From assembly GCF_015291725.1 (NCBI RefSeq), contig NZ_CP030038.1, positions 5,941,001-6,005,000 on the forward strand: a DNA stretch of 64,000 bases. The letters run 5' to 3'. Position numbers and translations under genes: made by a program. Of this stretch, positions 8,502 through 17,853 are shown one piece after another. The notes beneath the pieces are model-generated. The model worked only from the letters and a program-made list of their open reading frames with translations. It did not search any database and had not been told where the DNA came from. The DNA is from Bradyrhizobium sp. CCBAU 51765 (GTDB lineage Bacteria; Pseudomonadota; Alphaproteobacteria; Rhizobiales; Xanthobacteraceae). The stretch's first letter is position 1. Every line of letters begins with the position of its first letter.

Positions 8502-9473
8502 ATGTCCGACGCCGTCGTCTCCAGTTCCGACAAGCAGAACGCGCAGCCGGCACAGGCCGCCCAGAACTGGTTCAGGCGCGCGCTCGACAGCGATCTCTTT
8601 TATTCTTTCCGGCGTTCCAAGCTCACCATGGTGGCGGCGACCATCACGGTCTTGTTTTTCCTGCTCGCGATCTTTGCATCCGTGCTCGCGGTGCAGAACC
8701 CGTTCGATCCGGCGCAGCTGCAATTGATGAATTCGCGGATCTCGCCGCTGTGGACCACCGACGGCCAGAGCCCGTTCCTGCTCGGCACCGATGAGCAGGG
8801 CCGCGACGTGTTCTCTGCCATTCTCTATGGCATGCGCATCTCGCTCGCCGTCGGCGTCGCCGGCGTGATCTTCGCCGGCGCGCTCGGCATCGGGCTCGGC
8901 CTGATCGCCGGCTATTTCGGCGGCGCAGTCGACGGCGTGATCATGCGGATCGCCGACGTTCAACTCACCTTCCCCGCCATCCTGATCGCGCTGCTGGTCA
9001 ACGGCATCGCGAAATCGATCCTCGGCAACCGGCTCGACGCCACCAGCATGCTGGTGGTGCTGGTAATCTCGATCGGCCTGAGCTTCTGGGTGGGGTACGC
9101 GCGGACGGTGCGCGGCTCCGTGATGGTCGAGAAGAACAAGGACTACGTGGCTGCCGCGCAGCTGATCGGCCTGCCTGCGCCGAAGATCATGCTGCGGCAT
9201 GTGTTGCCGAACACGATGGGCCCGATCCTGGTCATCGCGACGATCAACCTTGCGCTCGCCATCATCACCGAGGCGACGCTCTCCTTCCTCGGCGTCGGTC
9301 TGCCCGACACCATGCCATCGCTCGGCACGCTGATCCGCATCGGCAACAACTATCTGTTCGCCGGCGAATGGTGGATCGTCGCTTTCCCCGGTTTTGCGCT
9401 CGCCGCCCTGATCCTCTCCATCAACCTGCTTGGCGACTGGCTGCGCGACGCGCTCAACCCGAAGCTTCGATGA
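8502..9473 (+). CDS. ABC transporter permease, DppC/OppC type
   Basis: 323 aa second permease. It has a hydrophilic N-terminal extension (about 45 residues), a first transmembrane helix from about 46, the family motif GTDEQGRDVFSAILYG after a periplasmic loop, and an EAA loop (KDYVAAAQLIGLP). The C-terminus NLLGDWLRDALNPKLR is diagnostic of DppC-type permeases. Starts 11 bases after the first permease stop and ends just before the first ATPase gene, so it is in the same transcript. Confidence 0.9.
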   Translation: MSDAVVSSSDKQNAQPAQAAQNWFRRALDSDLFYSFRRSKLTMVAATITVLFFLLAIFASVLAVQNPFDPAQLQLMNSRISPLWTTDGQSPFLLGTDEQGRDVFSAILYGMRISLAVGVAGVIFAGALGIGLGLIAGYFGGAVDGVIMRIADVQLTFPAILIALLVNGIAKSILGNRLDATSMLVVLVISIGLSFWVGYARTVRGSVMVEKNKDYVAAAQLIGLPAPKIMLRHVLPNTMGPILVIATINLALAIITEATLSFLGVGLPDTMPSLGTLIRIGNNYLFAGEWWIVAFPGFALAALILSINLLGDWLRDALNPKLR

Positions 9474-9486
9474 GTATGCTGCGCCC

Positions 9487-10473
9487 ATGACCGAACCCGT
9501 TCTCTCCGTGCGCAACCTTCAGGTGGAGTTCGCCTCCCGCCGAGGTACCTTGCGCGCCATCGACGACGTCTGCTTCGACATCGCCAAGGGCGAGGTGCTC
9601 GGCGTCGTCGGCGAGTCGGGCGCCGGCAAGTCCGTCACCGGCCTCTCGGTAATCGGCCTGATCGATCCGCCCGGCCGCATCGCCGGCGGCGAGATTCGTC
9701 TCGCGGGCCTGCGCATCGACAATCTGCCGCCGGAGCAGATGCGCCGGATCAGGGGCAAGCGCATCGGGATGATCTTCCAGGATCCCCTCACCTCGCTCAA
9801 TCCGCTGTACAGGGTCGGCGACCAGATCGTGGAGACGATCCGGACGCACCTCAATCTGTCGGAGCAGGCGGCGCGCCGCCGCGCCATCGACCTGCTCGCC
9901 GAGGTCGGCATTCCCGCGCCCGAAAAGCGGATCGACGGCTATCCGCACGAGTTCTCCGGCGGCATGCGCCAGCGCGTGGTGATTGCGCTCGCGATCTGTG
10001 CCGAGCCGGAGCTGATCATCGCGGACGAGCCGACCACCGCGCTCGACGTTTCCGTGCAGGCCCAGATCATCTCGCTGATCAAGCGGCTCGGGCGCGACCA
10101 CGGCACTGCGGTCATGCTGGTGACTCACGACATGGGCGTGATCGCGGAGACCTCGGACCGCGTCGCGGTGATGTATGCCGGCCGCATCGCGGAGATCGGC
10201 CCGGTGCAGGATGTCGTGAGAAACCCGCTGCATCCCTACGCCAAGGGCCTGATGGGCGCGATCCCGACGCTTGCGGGCGAGGACAAGCGCCTCGTGCAGA
10301 TTCCCGGCTCCATGCCGCGGCTGTCGGCGATCCCGCGTGGTTGCTCGTTCAATCCGCGCTGCGCCTTCGCCTTCGATCGCTGCCGCGTGGAGCGGCCGGA
10401 GCCGCTGCCGCGCGGCGCGCAATCGGTCGCGTGCCATCTCTATGACACCGTGCCGGCGGAGAGCGCGGCATGA
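9487..10473 (+). CDS. ABC transporter ATP-binding protein, DppD/OppD type
   Basis: 328 aa cytoplasmic ATPase. Walker A GESGAGKS at 42-49, Q-loop FQDP near 97, signature SGGMRQ at 157-162 and Walker B LIIADEP at 176-182. The C-terminal oligopeptide-type extension with clustered Cys (GCSFNPRCAFAFDRC) is present, which fits peptide importers. The start at 9487 follows the upstream permease by 13 bases, and the stop overlaps the ATG of the partner ATPase (ATGA), indicating coupled synthesis of the heterodimer. Confidence 0.92.
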   Translation: MTEPVLSVRNLQVEFASRRGTLRAIDDVCFDIAKGEVLGVVGESGAGKSVTGLSVIGLIDPPGRIAGGEIRLAGLRIDNLPPEQMRRIRGKRIGMIFQDPLTSLNPLYRVGDQIVETIRTHLNLSEQAARRRAIDLLAEVGIPAPEKRIDGYPHEFSGGMRQRVVIALAICAEPELIIADEPTTALDVSVQAQIISLIKRLGRDHGTAVMLVTHDMGVIAETSDRVAVMYAGRIAEIGPVQDVVRNPLHPYAKGLMGAIPTLAGEDKRLVQIPGSMPRLSAIPRGCSFNPRCAFAFDRCRVERPEPLPRGAQSVACHLYDTVPAESAA

Positions 10474-11459
10474 GCATTCCCTTCGTCCAGGCCACGAATC
10501 TGCGGCGCGTTTTCGACGTCTCGAAACCCTGGCTCAACCGCATGCTCGAAGGTGGTCACCTCGAATACCTCAAGGCGGTGGATGGCGTCACTTTCGACAT
10601 CAGAAAGGGCGAGACGTTCGCTCTGGTCGGCGAGTCCGGCTCCGGCAAGACCACGGTGGCGCGGATGGTCGTCGGCCTCCTGCCGCCGAGTTCCGGCGAC
10701 GTCCTGATCGACGGCGTCTCGATGACCGATCCGCGGCAGGCGCCGGCGCGGCGAAAGCTGCGTCGCCGCATTCAGATGATCTTCCAGGATCCCTATGCAA
10801 GCCTGAACCCGCGCTTCCGCGTGGATGCCATCATCTCCGAGCCGATCCGCGCCTTCGACCTGATCCAGGGCGAACGTGACATCCAGGCCCGCGTCGGCGA
10901 GCTGCTCAGCCTCGTCGGGCTGCATCCCGACGACCGGCTGAAATTTCCGCATGAGTTTTCTGGTGGCCAGCGCCAGCGCATCGCGATCGCGCGCGCTCTC
11001 GCCTCCGACGCCGAGTTCATCGTCTGCGACGAGCCGACCTCGGCGCTCGACGTCTCGGTGCAGGCACAGATCCTGAACCTGATGCGCGACCTCCAGGACA
11101 AGTTCGGCCTGACCTACATGTTCATCAGCCACAACCTCGCCGTGGTCCGCCACATGGCGAGCCGCGTCGGCGTGATGTATCTCGGCCGCATCGTCGAGAT
11201 CGCGGAAGGACGCGAGCTGTTTGCCCGCCCGCGCATGCCCTACACCAAGATGCTGCTGGGCGCCGTGCCCGATCTCGCCATGAGCGGCCGCCAGCGCATT
11301 CCGGTCAAGGGCGAGATCCCGAACCCGATCAATCCGCCCCCGGGCTGCGCCTTCAATCCACGCTGCCCGCTCGCGTTCGATCTCTGCCGCAAGGAGATCC
11401 CGGAACTTATCGACGGCGTCGCCTGCCACGCCGTCAACACCGCGCCGGTCCCGGCGTGA
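10470..11459 (+). CDS. ABC transporter ATP-binding protein, DppF/OppF type
   Basis: 329 aa partner ATPase. Walker A GESGSGKT at 54-61, Q-loop FQDPYASLNPR near 106, signature SGGQRQ at 164-169 and Walker B FIVCDEP at 183-189; a C-terminal Cys-bearing peptide-transporter extension is present. The 4-base overlap with the preceding ATPase gene indicates translational coupling. It closes the first complete importer (5810-11459), and the gamma-glutamyltransferase gene follows 86 bases later on the same strand. Confidence 0.92.
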   Translation: MSIPFVQATNLRRVFDVSKPWLNRMLEGGHLEYLKAVDGVTFDIRKGETFALVGESGSGKTTVARMVVGLLPPSSGDVLIDGVSMTDPRQAPARRKLRRRIQMIFQDPYASLNPRFRVDAIISEPIRAFDLIQGERDIQARVGELLSLVGLHPDDRLKFPHEFSGGQRQRIAIARALASDAEFIVCDEPTSALDVSVQAQILNLMRDLQDKFGLTYMFISHNLAVVRHMASRVGVMYLGRIVEIAEGRELFARPRMPYTKMLLGAVPDLAMSGRQRIPVKGEIPNPINPPPGCAFNPRCPLAFDLCRKEIPELIDGVACHAVNTAPVPA

Positions 11460-11545
11460 CGCGCGCGTGCCATGCAGCCTGCGCATTTGGCGGCGGCGTG
11501 GCCCTGTGATCAATTGCGCGCGCCGGAAATAAGGTGGTGAAGTTC

Positions 11546-13351
11546 ATGGGCAGCAATATCAATCCCGATCCGTTCACGACGAGGCCCGAGATCGAAGGCA
11601 CGTTCGGGGTCGTCGCCACCACGCACTGGATTGCGACGGCCGTCGGCATGGCCATTCTGGAAAAGGGCGGGAATGCTTTCGATGCCGGCGTTGCCACCGC
11701 CTTCACGCTCCAGGTGGTCGAGCCCCATTTGAACGGTCCCGGCGGGGACGTACCCATCATCGTCCACGACGTGAAGCGCGGCCGCACCGAGGTGATCTGC
11801 GGTCAGGGCCCGGCACCCGCGCGCGCCACCATCGCACACTACAGAAGCGAAGGCCTCGACATGGTGCCCGGCACCGGCCTGCTCGCCGCCTGCGTTCCCG
11901 GCACTTTCGAATCCTGGATGATGCTGCTGCGCGACTACGGCACGATGCGCGTGCGCGACGTGCTGGAGCCGGCGATCTCCTACGCCCGCGACGGCTATCC
12001 GCTGGTCGAACGCGCCTGCGCCACGATCCAGACCGTCGAGCAGCTGTTCCGCAAGTATTGGCCGACCTCGGCCGCGGTGTATCTTCCAGACGGCAAGGTG
12101 CCGAAGCCCGGCACGCTCTTCACCAACAAGACGCTGGCCGCAACCTACGCCCGCATCCTCAGCGAAGCCGAGAGCGGCGGTGGGGGCCGTGACGCCGAGA
12201 TCGAGCGTGCGCGAAAAGCCTGGTCGCAAGGCTTCGTTGCGGAGGCCATCGACAAGTTCTGCCGGACGCAGGAGGTGATGGACGTCAGCGGCTCGCCTCA
12301 TCGGGGCGTGCTCTCGGCCGAAGACATGGCACGCTGGCAGCCGACGGTCGAGGCGCCGCTCACTTACGACTATGGCCGGTACACCGTCTGCAAGGCCGGC
12401 GTCTGGAGCCAGGGCCCCGTCACGCTCCAGCAGCTCGCGCTGCTCAAGGGCTTTGCGCTCAACGGGCTCGATCCGACCGGGCCGGAGTTCATCCATCTCC
12501 AGATCGAATGCGCCAAGCTCGCCTTCGCCGACCGCGAGAAATTCTATGGCGATCCCAAGTTCAACGAGATTCCGATCGGAACGCTGTTGTCGGATGCCTA
12601 CAATGACGAGCGGCGCAAGCTGATCACCGACACGGCTTCGCTCGATCTCCTCCCCGGTTCGGTCGAAGGCTTTGGCGGCGAGGTCAAGCTGCGCCGCGCC
12701 GAGGGCCAGCGCGAGGCCGTCGGCGCGCTTGGTGCCGGCGAGCCGACGGTGGGGCGCTTCGGCGAGGTGCGCGGCGACACCGTGCATTTCGACATCATCG
12801 ACAAGGCCGGCAACATGGTGTCCTCGACGCCGTCGGGCGGATGGCTGCAATCCTCGCCAATCATTCCGGAGCTCGGCTTCTGCCTCGGCAGCCGCGCCCA
12901 GATGTTCTGGCTGGAGGAAGGTCATCCCGCCGCGCTCGCGCCGGGCAAGCGGCCGCGCACGACGCTGTCGCCGACCATGGCATTGCGCGATGGCGAGCCG
13001 TATCTCGCCTGGGGCTCGCCCGGTGGCGACCAGCAGGACCAGTGGATCACGCAGTTCTTCCTGCGCCACGTTCATTGCAATCTGAATCTCCAGGAGGCAA
13101 TCGACGCACCGGCCTGGCACTCCGAGCACTTCCCGATCTCGTTCTGGCCGCGCACCGCGCGCCCCGGCGTGCTCGTGGTCGAGAACCGCGTGCCGAAGGC
13201 GACGATCGAGAACCTGCGCGAGCGCGGGCATATCGTCGAGGTCGGTCCCGACTGGTCGGAAGGCCGCCTCACCGCGGCCTCGCGCGTCGGCGTGCGCCGC
13301 CGCGCCGCCGCCAATCCCCGCGGCATGCAGGGCTACGCCGCAGGACGCTGA
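11546..13351 (+). CDS. Gamma-glutamyltransferase family protein (Ntn hydrolase)
   Basis: 601 aa member of the gamma-glutamyltransferase family, which autocleave and cleave gamma-glutamyl bonds in glutathione and related compounds. The N-terminal half has the family EKGGNAFDAGVAT segment near 35. The predicted catalytic Thr412 opens the small subunit (GDTVHFDIID), followed by GNMVSSTPSGG. There is no signal peptide at the chosen ATG, so a cytoplasmic enzyme is predicted, unlike periplasmic Ggt of enterobacteria. The usual SGxGGG motif is replaced by NGPGGD, suggesting a diverged subfamily and possibly an acylase rather than a classical Ggt. It lies between two peptide importers, so it probably acts on imported material. 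Confidence 0.85.
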   Translation: MGSNINPDPFTTRPEIEGTFGVVATTHWIATAVGMAILEKGGNAFDAGVATAFTLQVVEPHLNGPGGDVPIIVHDVKRGRTEVICGQGPAPARATIAHYRSEGLDMVPGTGLLAACVPGTFESWMMLLRDYGTMRVRDVLEPAISYARDGYPLVERACATIQTVEQLFRKYWPTSAAVYLPDGKVPKPGTLFTNKTLAATYARILSEAESGGGGRDAEIERARKAWSQGFVAEAIDKFCRTQEVMDVSGSPHRGVLSAEDMARWQPTVEAPLTYDYGRYTVCKAGVWSQGPVTLQQLALLKGFALNGLDPTGPEFIHLQIECAKLAFADREKFYGDPKFNEIPIGTLLSDAYNDERRKLITDTASLDLLPGSVEGFGGEVKLRRAEGQREAVGALGAGEPTVGRFGEVRGDTVHFDIIDKAGNMVSSTPSGGWLQSSPIIPELGFCLGSRAQMFWLEEGHPAALAPGKRPRTTLSPTMALRDGEPYLAWGSPGGDQQDQWITQFFLRHVHCNLNLQEAIDAPAWHSEHFPISFWPRTARPGVLVVENRVPKATIENLRERGHIVEVGPDWSEGRLTAASRVGVRRRAAANPRGMQGYAAGR

Positions 13352-13361
13352 AGGTAGCACA

Positions 13362-14072
13362 ATGACCTGGTCGATCATCGCGCGTGACCCTGCCACCGGC
13401 CAGTTTGGCATTGCGGTAGCGACCCGCTTCTTCGCCGTCGGCGCGCGGGTCCCCTACATTGCCGCCGGTGTCGGCGCCATCGCAACGCAGGCCTTCGTCA
13501 ACCCCTATTACGGCCTCGACGGCGTCAAGCTGCTGCGCGAAGGTTTGAACGCGCATGACGTGCTCGCCACCCTGCTCGCGACCGACGACGGTCGCGAGAG
13601 CCGCCAGATCCACATCATGGATGCCAGCGGCGAGATCGCAGCGCATACGGGGCGCGATTGTGTCGACTGGTGCGGTCACATCGCGGGCAGCGGCTTCTCG
13701 ATCGCGGGCAACATGCTCGCCTGCGCCGACGTGCTCGACGAGACGGCAAAGACCTACATCGCCAATGACAGCCTCCCCTTCCCGCGCCGCCTGCTCGCGG
13801 CGATGCGCGCAGGCGAAGCCGCCGGCGGGGACAAGCGCGGCAAGCAGTCCGCCGCGCTGCTGATCCACGGCGAGGAGGAATGGCCGGCGCTCGACGTTCG
13901 CGCCGACGATCATCCCGATCCGCTCGGCGAGCTCGAGCGGCTCGAAGAGGTCAGCCACGAGCTCTGGGTGCACTTCCGCGCCTCCATGCCGACGCGGCAG
14001 AACCCGGCCGGCAACACCGATCGCAGCGTCATCGACGCCAGCATCGCAGCAGCGCGGGCAAGGCGCTCATGA
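13362..14072 (+). CDS. DUF1028 family protein (Ntn-hydrolase fold)
   Basis: 236 aa. The N-terminus MTWSIIARDPATGQFGIAVAT, a GVGAIATQAFVNPYYG segment and a later GNMLA segment are the DUF1028 signature; structures of the family show an Ntn-hydrolase-like fold. The activity is unknown to me. It starts 11 bases after the gamma-glutamyltransferase gene and its stop overlaps the ATG of the next ATPase gene (ATGA), so it is translationally tied to an importer. The tight placement suggests hydrolysis of the imported compound or of a peptide product. Cytoplasmic. Confidence 0.85.
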   Translation: MTWSIIARDPATGQFGIAVATRFFAVGARVPYIAAGVGAIATQAFVNPYYGLDGVKLLREGLNAHDVLATLLATDDGRESRQIHIMDASGEIAAHTGRDCVDWCGHIAGSGFSIAGNMLACADVLDETAKTYIANDSLPFPRRLLAAMRAGEAAGGDKRGKQSAALLIHGEEEWPALDVRADDHPDPLGELERLEEVSHELWVHFRASMPTRQNPAGNTDRSVIDASIAAARARRS

Positions 14073-15058
14073 GCCCGAGCCCCCTCATCGAGATCAGGGA
14101 TCTGCGCATCCGCTTTCACGGCGACGACGGCCGCGTCACGCACGCCGTCGACAGCGTCGATCTCAGTGTCGCCCATGGCGCCACGCTCGGCCTCGTCGGC
14201 GAATCCGGCTGCGGCAAGAGCGTGACGTCGCTGGCCATCATGGGCCTCTTGCCGAAGCAGAGCGCGGAGATATCAGGCGCGATCCGCTTCGACGGTTTCG
14301 ACCTGTTGAAGACCCCGGACCAGACGCTGCGCGACCTCCGCGGCAATCGGCTGGCGATGATCTTCCAGGAACCGATGACCTCGCTCAACCCGAGTTTCAC
14401 GATCGGCGACCAGATCATCGAAACGATCCTGCGCCATCGCGGCGGCTCGCGGAAGAGTGCGCGGAACCGCGCAATCGAGCTGCTGCGCCGCGTCCACATC
14501 CCATCACCCGAGCGGCGCATCGACGAGTATCCGCACAAGCTCTCGGGCGGCATGCGCCAGCGCGTCATGATCGCGATGGCGCTGGCCTGCGACCCGCGCC
14601 TCCTTATCGCCGACGAGCCGACGACCGCGCTCGACGTCACCTTGCAGGCCCAGATCCTGGAATTGATGCGCGAGTTGAAAGCGGCGAGCGGCGCCGCGAT
14701 CATCCTGATCACCCACGATCTCGGCGTCGTCGCCGAGGTCTGCGACGAGGTAGCCGTGATGTATGCCGGCGAGATCGTCGAGCGCGCGCCGGTGGACGAG
14801 CTGTTCTCGGCTCCGCAGCATCCTTATACGGTCGGTCTGCTCGGCTCGATCCCGCGGCTCGACCACCGCGCCGAGCAGCTTGCGACGATCGAAGGCATGG
14901 TTCCGAACATGGCGCAGCCGCCCGCCGGTTGCCGCTTCGCCGCGCGCTGTCCCTTCATGCTGGATGCCTGTACGAAGGCGCCGCCGCCGCTGCTGGAAGT
15001 CGGCCCCGGTCACCTCTCGCGCTGTATCCGCGCGCCGCTCGAACTGTTGGTGTCGTGA
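14069..15058 (+). CDS. ABC transporter ATP-binding protein, DppD type (second importer)
   Basis: 329 aa ATPase with Walker A GESGCGKS at 44-51, Q-loop FQEPMTSLNPS, an SGGMRQRV signature and Walker B LLIADEP, plus a Cys-containing C-terminal peptide-transporter extension (CRFAARCPFMLDAC). The ATG overlaps the DUF1028 stop, and its own stop overlaps the next ATG (TGATG), so three proteins are translationally coupled. It is clearly related to, but not a copy of, the 9487 gene. In this second importer the ATPases precede the binding protein and permeases. Confidence 0.92.
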   Translation: MSPSPLIEIRDLRIRFHGDDGRVTHAVDSVDLSVAHGATLGLVGESGCGKSVTSLAIMGLLPKQSAEISGAIRFDGFDLLKTPDQTLRDLRGNRLAMIFQEPMTSLNPSFTIGDQIIETILRHRGGSRKSARNRAIELLRRVHIPSPERRIDEYPHKLSGGMRQRVMIAMALACDPRLLIADEPTTALDVTLQAQILELMRELKAASGAAIILITHDLGVVAEVCDEVAVMYAGEIVERAPVDELFSAPQHPYTVGLLGSIPRLDHRAEQLATIEGMVPNMAQPPAGCRFAARCPFMLDACTKAPPPLLEVGPGHLSRCIRAPLELLVS

Positions 15059-16164
15059 TGGCCCTGCTCGAGGTCGAAGGCCTGGTCAAGCATTTCGTCG
15101 CCGAGCGCTCGCTGTTCGGCCGCGCATTGGCGCACGTCAAGGCCGTCGATGGCGTTTCGTTCTCGCTCGACGCCGGCAAGACGCTGGCCCTCGTCGGCGA
15201 ATCCGGATGCGGCAAGTCCACCGTCAGCCGCCTGGTCTTGCGGCTGATCGAGCCGGATGCGGGCGCGGTCCGCTTCGACGGCCGCGACCTGCTCTCGCTC
15301 GACGCCAACGGCTTGCGCGCCTTCCGGCGTGAAGCCCAGATCATCTTCCAGGATCCCTACGCCTCGCTCAATCCGCGCATGACGGTCGGGCAGATCCTGA
15401 CCGAGCCGCTGGCGCTGCACGATCTCGTTCCGGCGCCGCGACGATCCGAGCGCGTTTCCGAGCTGCTGCGGCTGGTCGGGCTCGAGCCGCGGCTGGCGCG
15501 GCGCTATCCGCATGAATTCTCCGGCGGTCAGCGCCAGCGCATCGCCATCGCGCGCGCACTCGCGGTCGAGCCGAAGCTGATCATCTGCGACGAGCCGGTC
15601 TCGGCGCTCGATGTCTCGATCCGCTCGCAGATCCTGAACCTGCTGAGCGAGCTGCAGGACCGGCTCGGCCTCGCCTACATTTTCGTTTCGCACGACCTCG
15701 CCGTGGTCAAGCACATCGCCGACCACGTCGCGGTGATGAATCTCGGCCAGATCGTCGAGACCGCGGAGGCGGATGCGCTGTTCGCCGCGCCGCGCCATCC
15801 CTACAGCCGGGCGCTGCTGTCCGCGATCCCTGTGCCTAAACCGCGGGCAAAGAGCAGCCGGATTGTGCTGCAGGGAGAGATCCCCAGCGCGATCAATCCG
15901 CCGCCGGGATGCCGCTTCCACACCCGCTGCCCTTATGTGGTCGACCGCTGCCGCAGCGAAATGCCTCGGCTCGTCGCGGATGGCATCGGACATGCAACGG
16001 CCTGCCACCGAACATCGGAACTGCCCTCCTCGGAGGCGATCGTCCCCATGGACGGCGGCTTCTCGCCGGTCCTGGAAAAACTGGTCGCAGCCTTCAGCGG
16101 CGGGCCGGAAGCAGCACGCGGCGGCGGGGTTCGTTCATTGGGGGCGGCCCCCACAACGCCGTGA
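15058..16164 (+). CDS. ABC transporter ATP-binding protein, DppF type (second importer)
   Basis: 368 aa ATPase: Walker A GESGCGKS at 48-55, Q-loop FQDPYASLNPR, signature SGGQRQR, Walker B LIICDEP, and a Cys-bearing C-terminal extension. It is about 40 residues longer than its counterpart at 10470; the extra Gly/Ala/Pro-rich tail (after about 330) is low in complexity and may be a read-out of formerly intergenic sequence. Starts inside the preceding gene's stop and ends 17 bases before the binding-protein gene. Confidence 0.9.
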   Translation: MALLEVEGLVKHFVAERSLFGRALAHVKAVDGVSFSLDAGKTLALVGESGCGKSTVSRLVLRLIEPDAGAVRFDGRDLLSLDANGLRAFRREAQIIFQDPYASLNPRMTVGQILTEPLALHDLVPAPRRSERVSELLRLVGLEPRLARRYPHEFSGGQRQRIAIARALAVEPKLIICDEPVSALDVSIRSQILNLLSELQDRLGLAYIFVSHDLAVVKHIADHVAVMNLGQIVETAEADALFAAPRHPYSRALLSAIPVPKPRAKSSRIVLQGEIPSAINPPPGCRFHTRCPYVVDRCRSEMPRLVADGIGHATACHRTSELPSSEAIVPMDGGFSPVLEKLVAAFSGGPEAARGGGVRSLGAAPTTP

Positions 16165-16181
16165 AACAGAGGTCGAGAACG

Positions 16182-17693
16182 ATGAGCTTTATGCGTTTGA
16201 CAATCCTGGCGTCGGCATTGCTGACGTCGCTCGCGGGCACCGCCCAGGCGCAGACTACGCTTCGCATCGGCATCGCCGAGGACCCCGACATCCTCGATCC
16301 CAGCATCGGCCGCACTTATGTCGGCCGCATCGTCTTCTCCGCGTTCTGTGACAAGCTGTTCGACATCGACGAGAAGCTCAACATCGTGCCACAGCTGGCG
16401 TTGTCCTACGAGACATCGGCCGACGGCAAGGCCATGACGATCAAGCTTCGGCCGGGCGTCAAATTCCACGACGGCGAACCGCTGGACGCTGAAGCCGCAA
16501 AGTTCTCGATCGAGCGTCACATGACGCTGCCGACCTCGTTCCGCAAGTCCGAGCTCGCCAGCGTCGACCACGTCGAGGTGGTCGATCCTCTCACCATCAA
16601 GCTGGTGCTGAAGACGCCCTACTCGCCGCTGATCGCCCAGCTCACCGACCGCTCCGGCATGATGGTCTCGCCCAAGGCTGCGAAGGAGGCAGGCGACAAG
16701 TTCGGCCTGCATCCGGTCTGCGCCGGTCCCTACAAATTCGTCGAGCGCGTCCAGCAGGACCGCATGGTGTTCGAGAAGTTCGCCGACTACTGGAACAAGG
16801 ACAACATCCACATCGACCGCGTCGTGTTCCAGCCGATCGTCGACGCCACCGTGCGCCTCGCCAATCTGAAATCCGGCGCGCTCGACCTGATCGAACGCGT
16901 GCTCGCCACCGACATCAAGGACGTCCGCGCCGATTCCCGGCTCGTATTGTCGACCGCGCCGGAACTTGGCTATCTCGGTCTGACCATCAACATCGGTAAC
17001 GACAAGAATAAGGGCCCACTGAGCCAGTCGGCCAAAGTCCGGCAGGCGCTCGATCTGTCCATCGATCGCGAGGCTCTCAACCAGGTCGTGTTCAACGGAG
17101 AGTTCACTCCGGGCAATCAATGGGTCAGCCCGACGCATCCCTATTACCAGAAAGCATTCCCGGTTCGCGGCCGCGACGTTGCCAAGGCCAAGGCTCTGCT
17201 GAAGGAAGCGGGTGTCACCCTGCCGGTGACGGTAGACTACATGATCCCGAAGGGCGCGGAGAACGAGGCCGTCGCCCAGGTCGTCCAGTCGATGGCGGCG
17301 GAAGCCGGCTTCGACATCAAGATCCGCGCCGTCGAATTTGCAACGACCTTCAAGCAGGCCCAGGCCGGCGAGTTCCAGGTCTTCCAGATCAACTGGAGCG
17401 GCCGGATCGATCCCGACGGCAATTCCTACATCTTCATGCGCAGCAAGGCGCCGCAGAATGACGGAGGCTATTCCAATCCCGAGGCCGACAAGCTCTTGGA
17501 AGAGGGGCGAGCGACAGCGAACGTCGACGAGCGCAAGGCGATCTACGCCAAGCTGACCAAGGTCCTGCTCGACGACCTTCCGATCATCTACATCTATCAC
17601 CGCACGCTCCTGATCGCGCACACCAAGAAGCTCGAGGGTTACCGGCAGATGCCCGATGGCCTCGTGCGCGTGGTCGGGCTGAAGTTCAAGTGA
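16182..17693 (+). CDS. ABC transporter substrate-binding protein, family 5 (second importer)
   Basis: 503 aa periplasmic receptor. The signal peptide MSFMRLTILASALLTSLAG ends at an AQA cleavage site, and the mature protein starts QTTLRIGIAEDPDILDPS. The SBP_bac_5 hallmark LRPGVKFHDGEPLDAEAAKF is present near 90, and NYW-like KFADYWNKDNI near 190. Sequence differs widely from the 5810 receptor, so the two importers probably prefer different ligands. It lies 17 bases after the ATPase gene and is separated from its permeases by a 128-bp inverted repeat. Confidence 0.92.
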   Translation: MSFMRLTILASALLTSLAGTAQAQTTLRIGIAEDPDILDPSIGRTYVGRIVFSAFCDKLFDIDEKLNIVPQLALSYETSADGKAMTIKLRPGVKFHDGEPLDAEAAKFSIERHMTLPTSFRKSELASVDHVEVVDPLTIKLVLKTPYSPLIAQLTDRSGMMVSPKAAKEAGDKFGLHPVCAGPYKFVERVQQDRMVFEKFADYWNKDNIHIDRVVFQPIVDATVRLANLKSGALDLIERVLATDIKDVRADSRLVLSTAPELGYLGLTINIGNDKNKGPLSQSAKVRQALDLSIDREALNQVVFNGEFTPGNQWVSPTHPYYQKAFPVRGRDVAKAKALLKEAGVTLPVTVDYMIPKGAENEAVAQVVQSMAAEAGFDIKIRAVEFATTFKQAQAGEFQVFQINWSGRIDPDGNSYIFMRSKAPQNDGGYSNPEADKLLEEGRATANVDERKAIYAKLTKVLLDDLPIIYIYHRTLLIAHTKKLEGYRQMPDGLVRVVGLKFK

Positions 17694-17715
17694 TAGATCT
17701 GATGACGACGATGGC

Positions 17716-17843
17716 GTGTCCCGGACGCGGCGCAGCGCATGAGCGCTGCTCCGCAGAGCCGGGACCCACAGCAGCAGCGAACCGCGGCCATTGGGTCCCG
17801 GTTCAGCAGCGCAGCATTGCATGTTGCGCAGCGCCCGGGACAC
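17716..17843. repeat. Inverted intergenic repeat (GTGTCCCGGACGC family)
   Basis: Element starting GTGTCCCGGACGCGG and ending in the inverse CGCCCGGGACAC, with internal copies of GGGACCC / GGGTCCC. Same family as 48220-48352 and 49304-49362. It sits between the second SBP gene and its permease genes, where it would fold as a large mRNA hairpin. Confidence 0.8.
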
Positions 17844-17853
17844 AAGCCGCACC

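Noticed and set aside
14375..14500. Possible plus-strand start region inside the second DppD gene as an additional gene
   Set aside because: Shadow frame; the ATPase reading frame with Walker and signature motifs is continuous.
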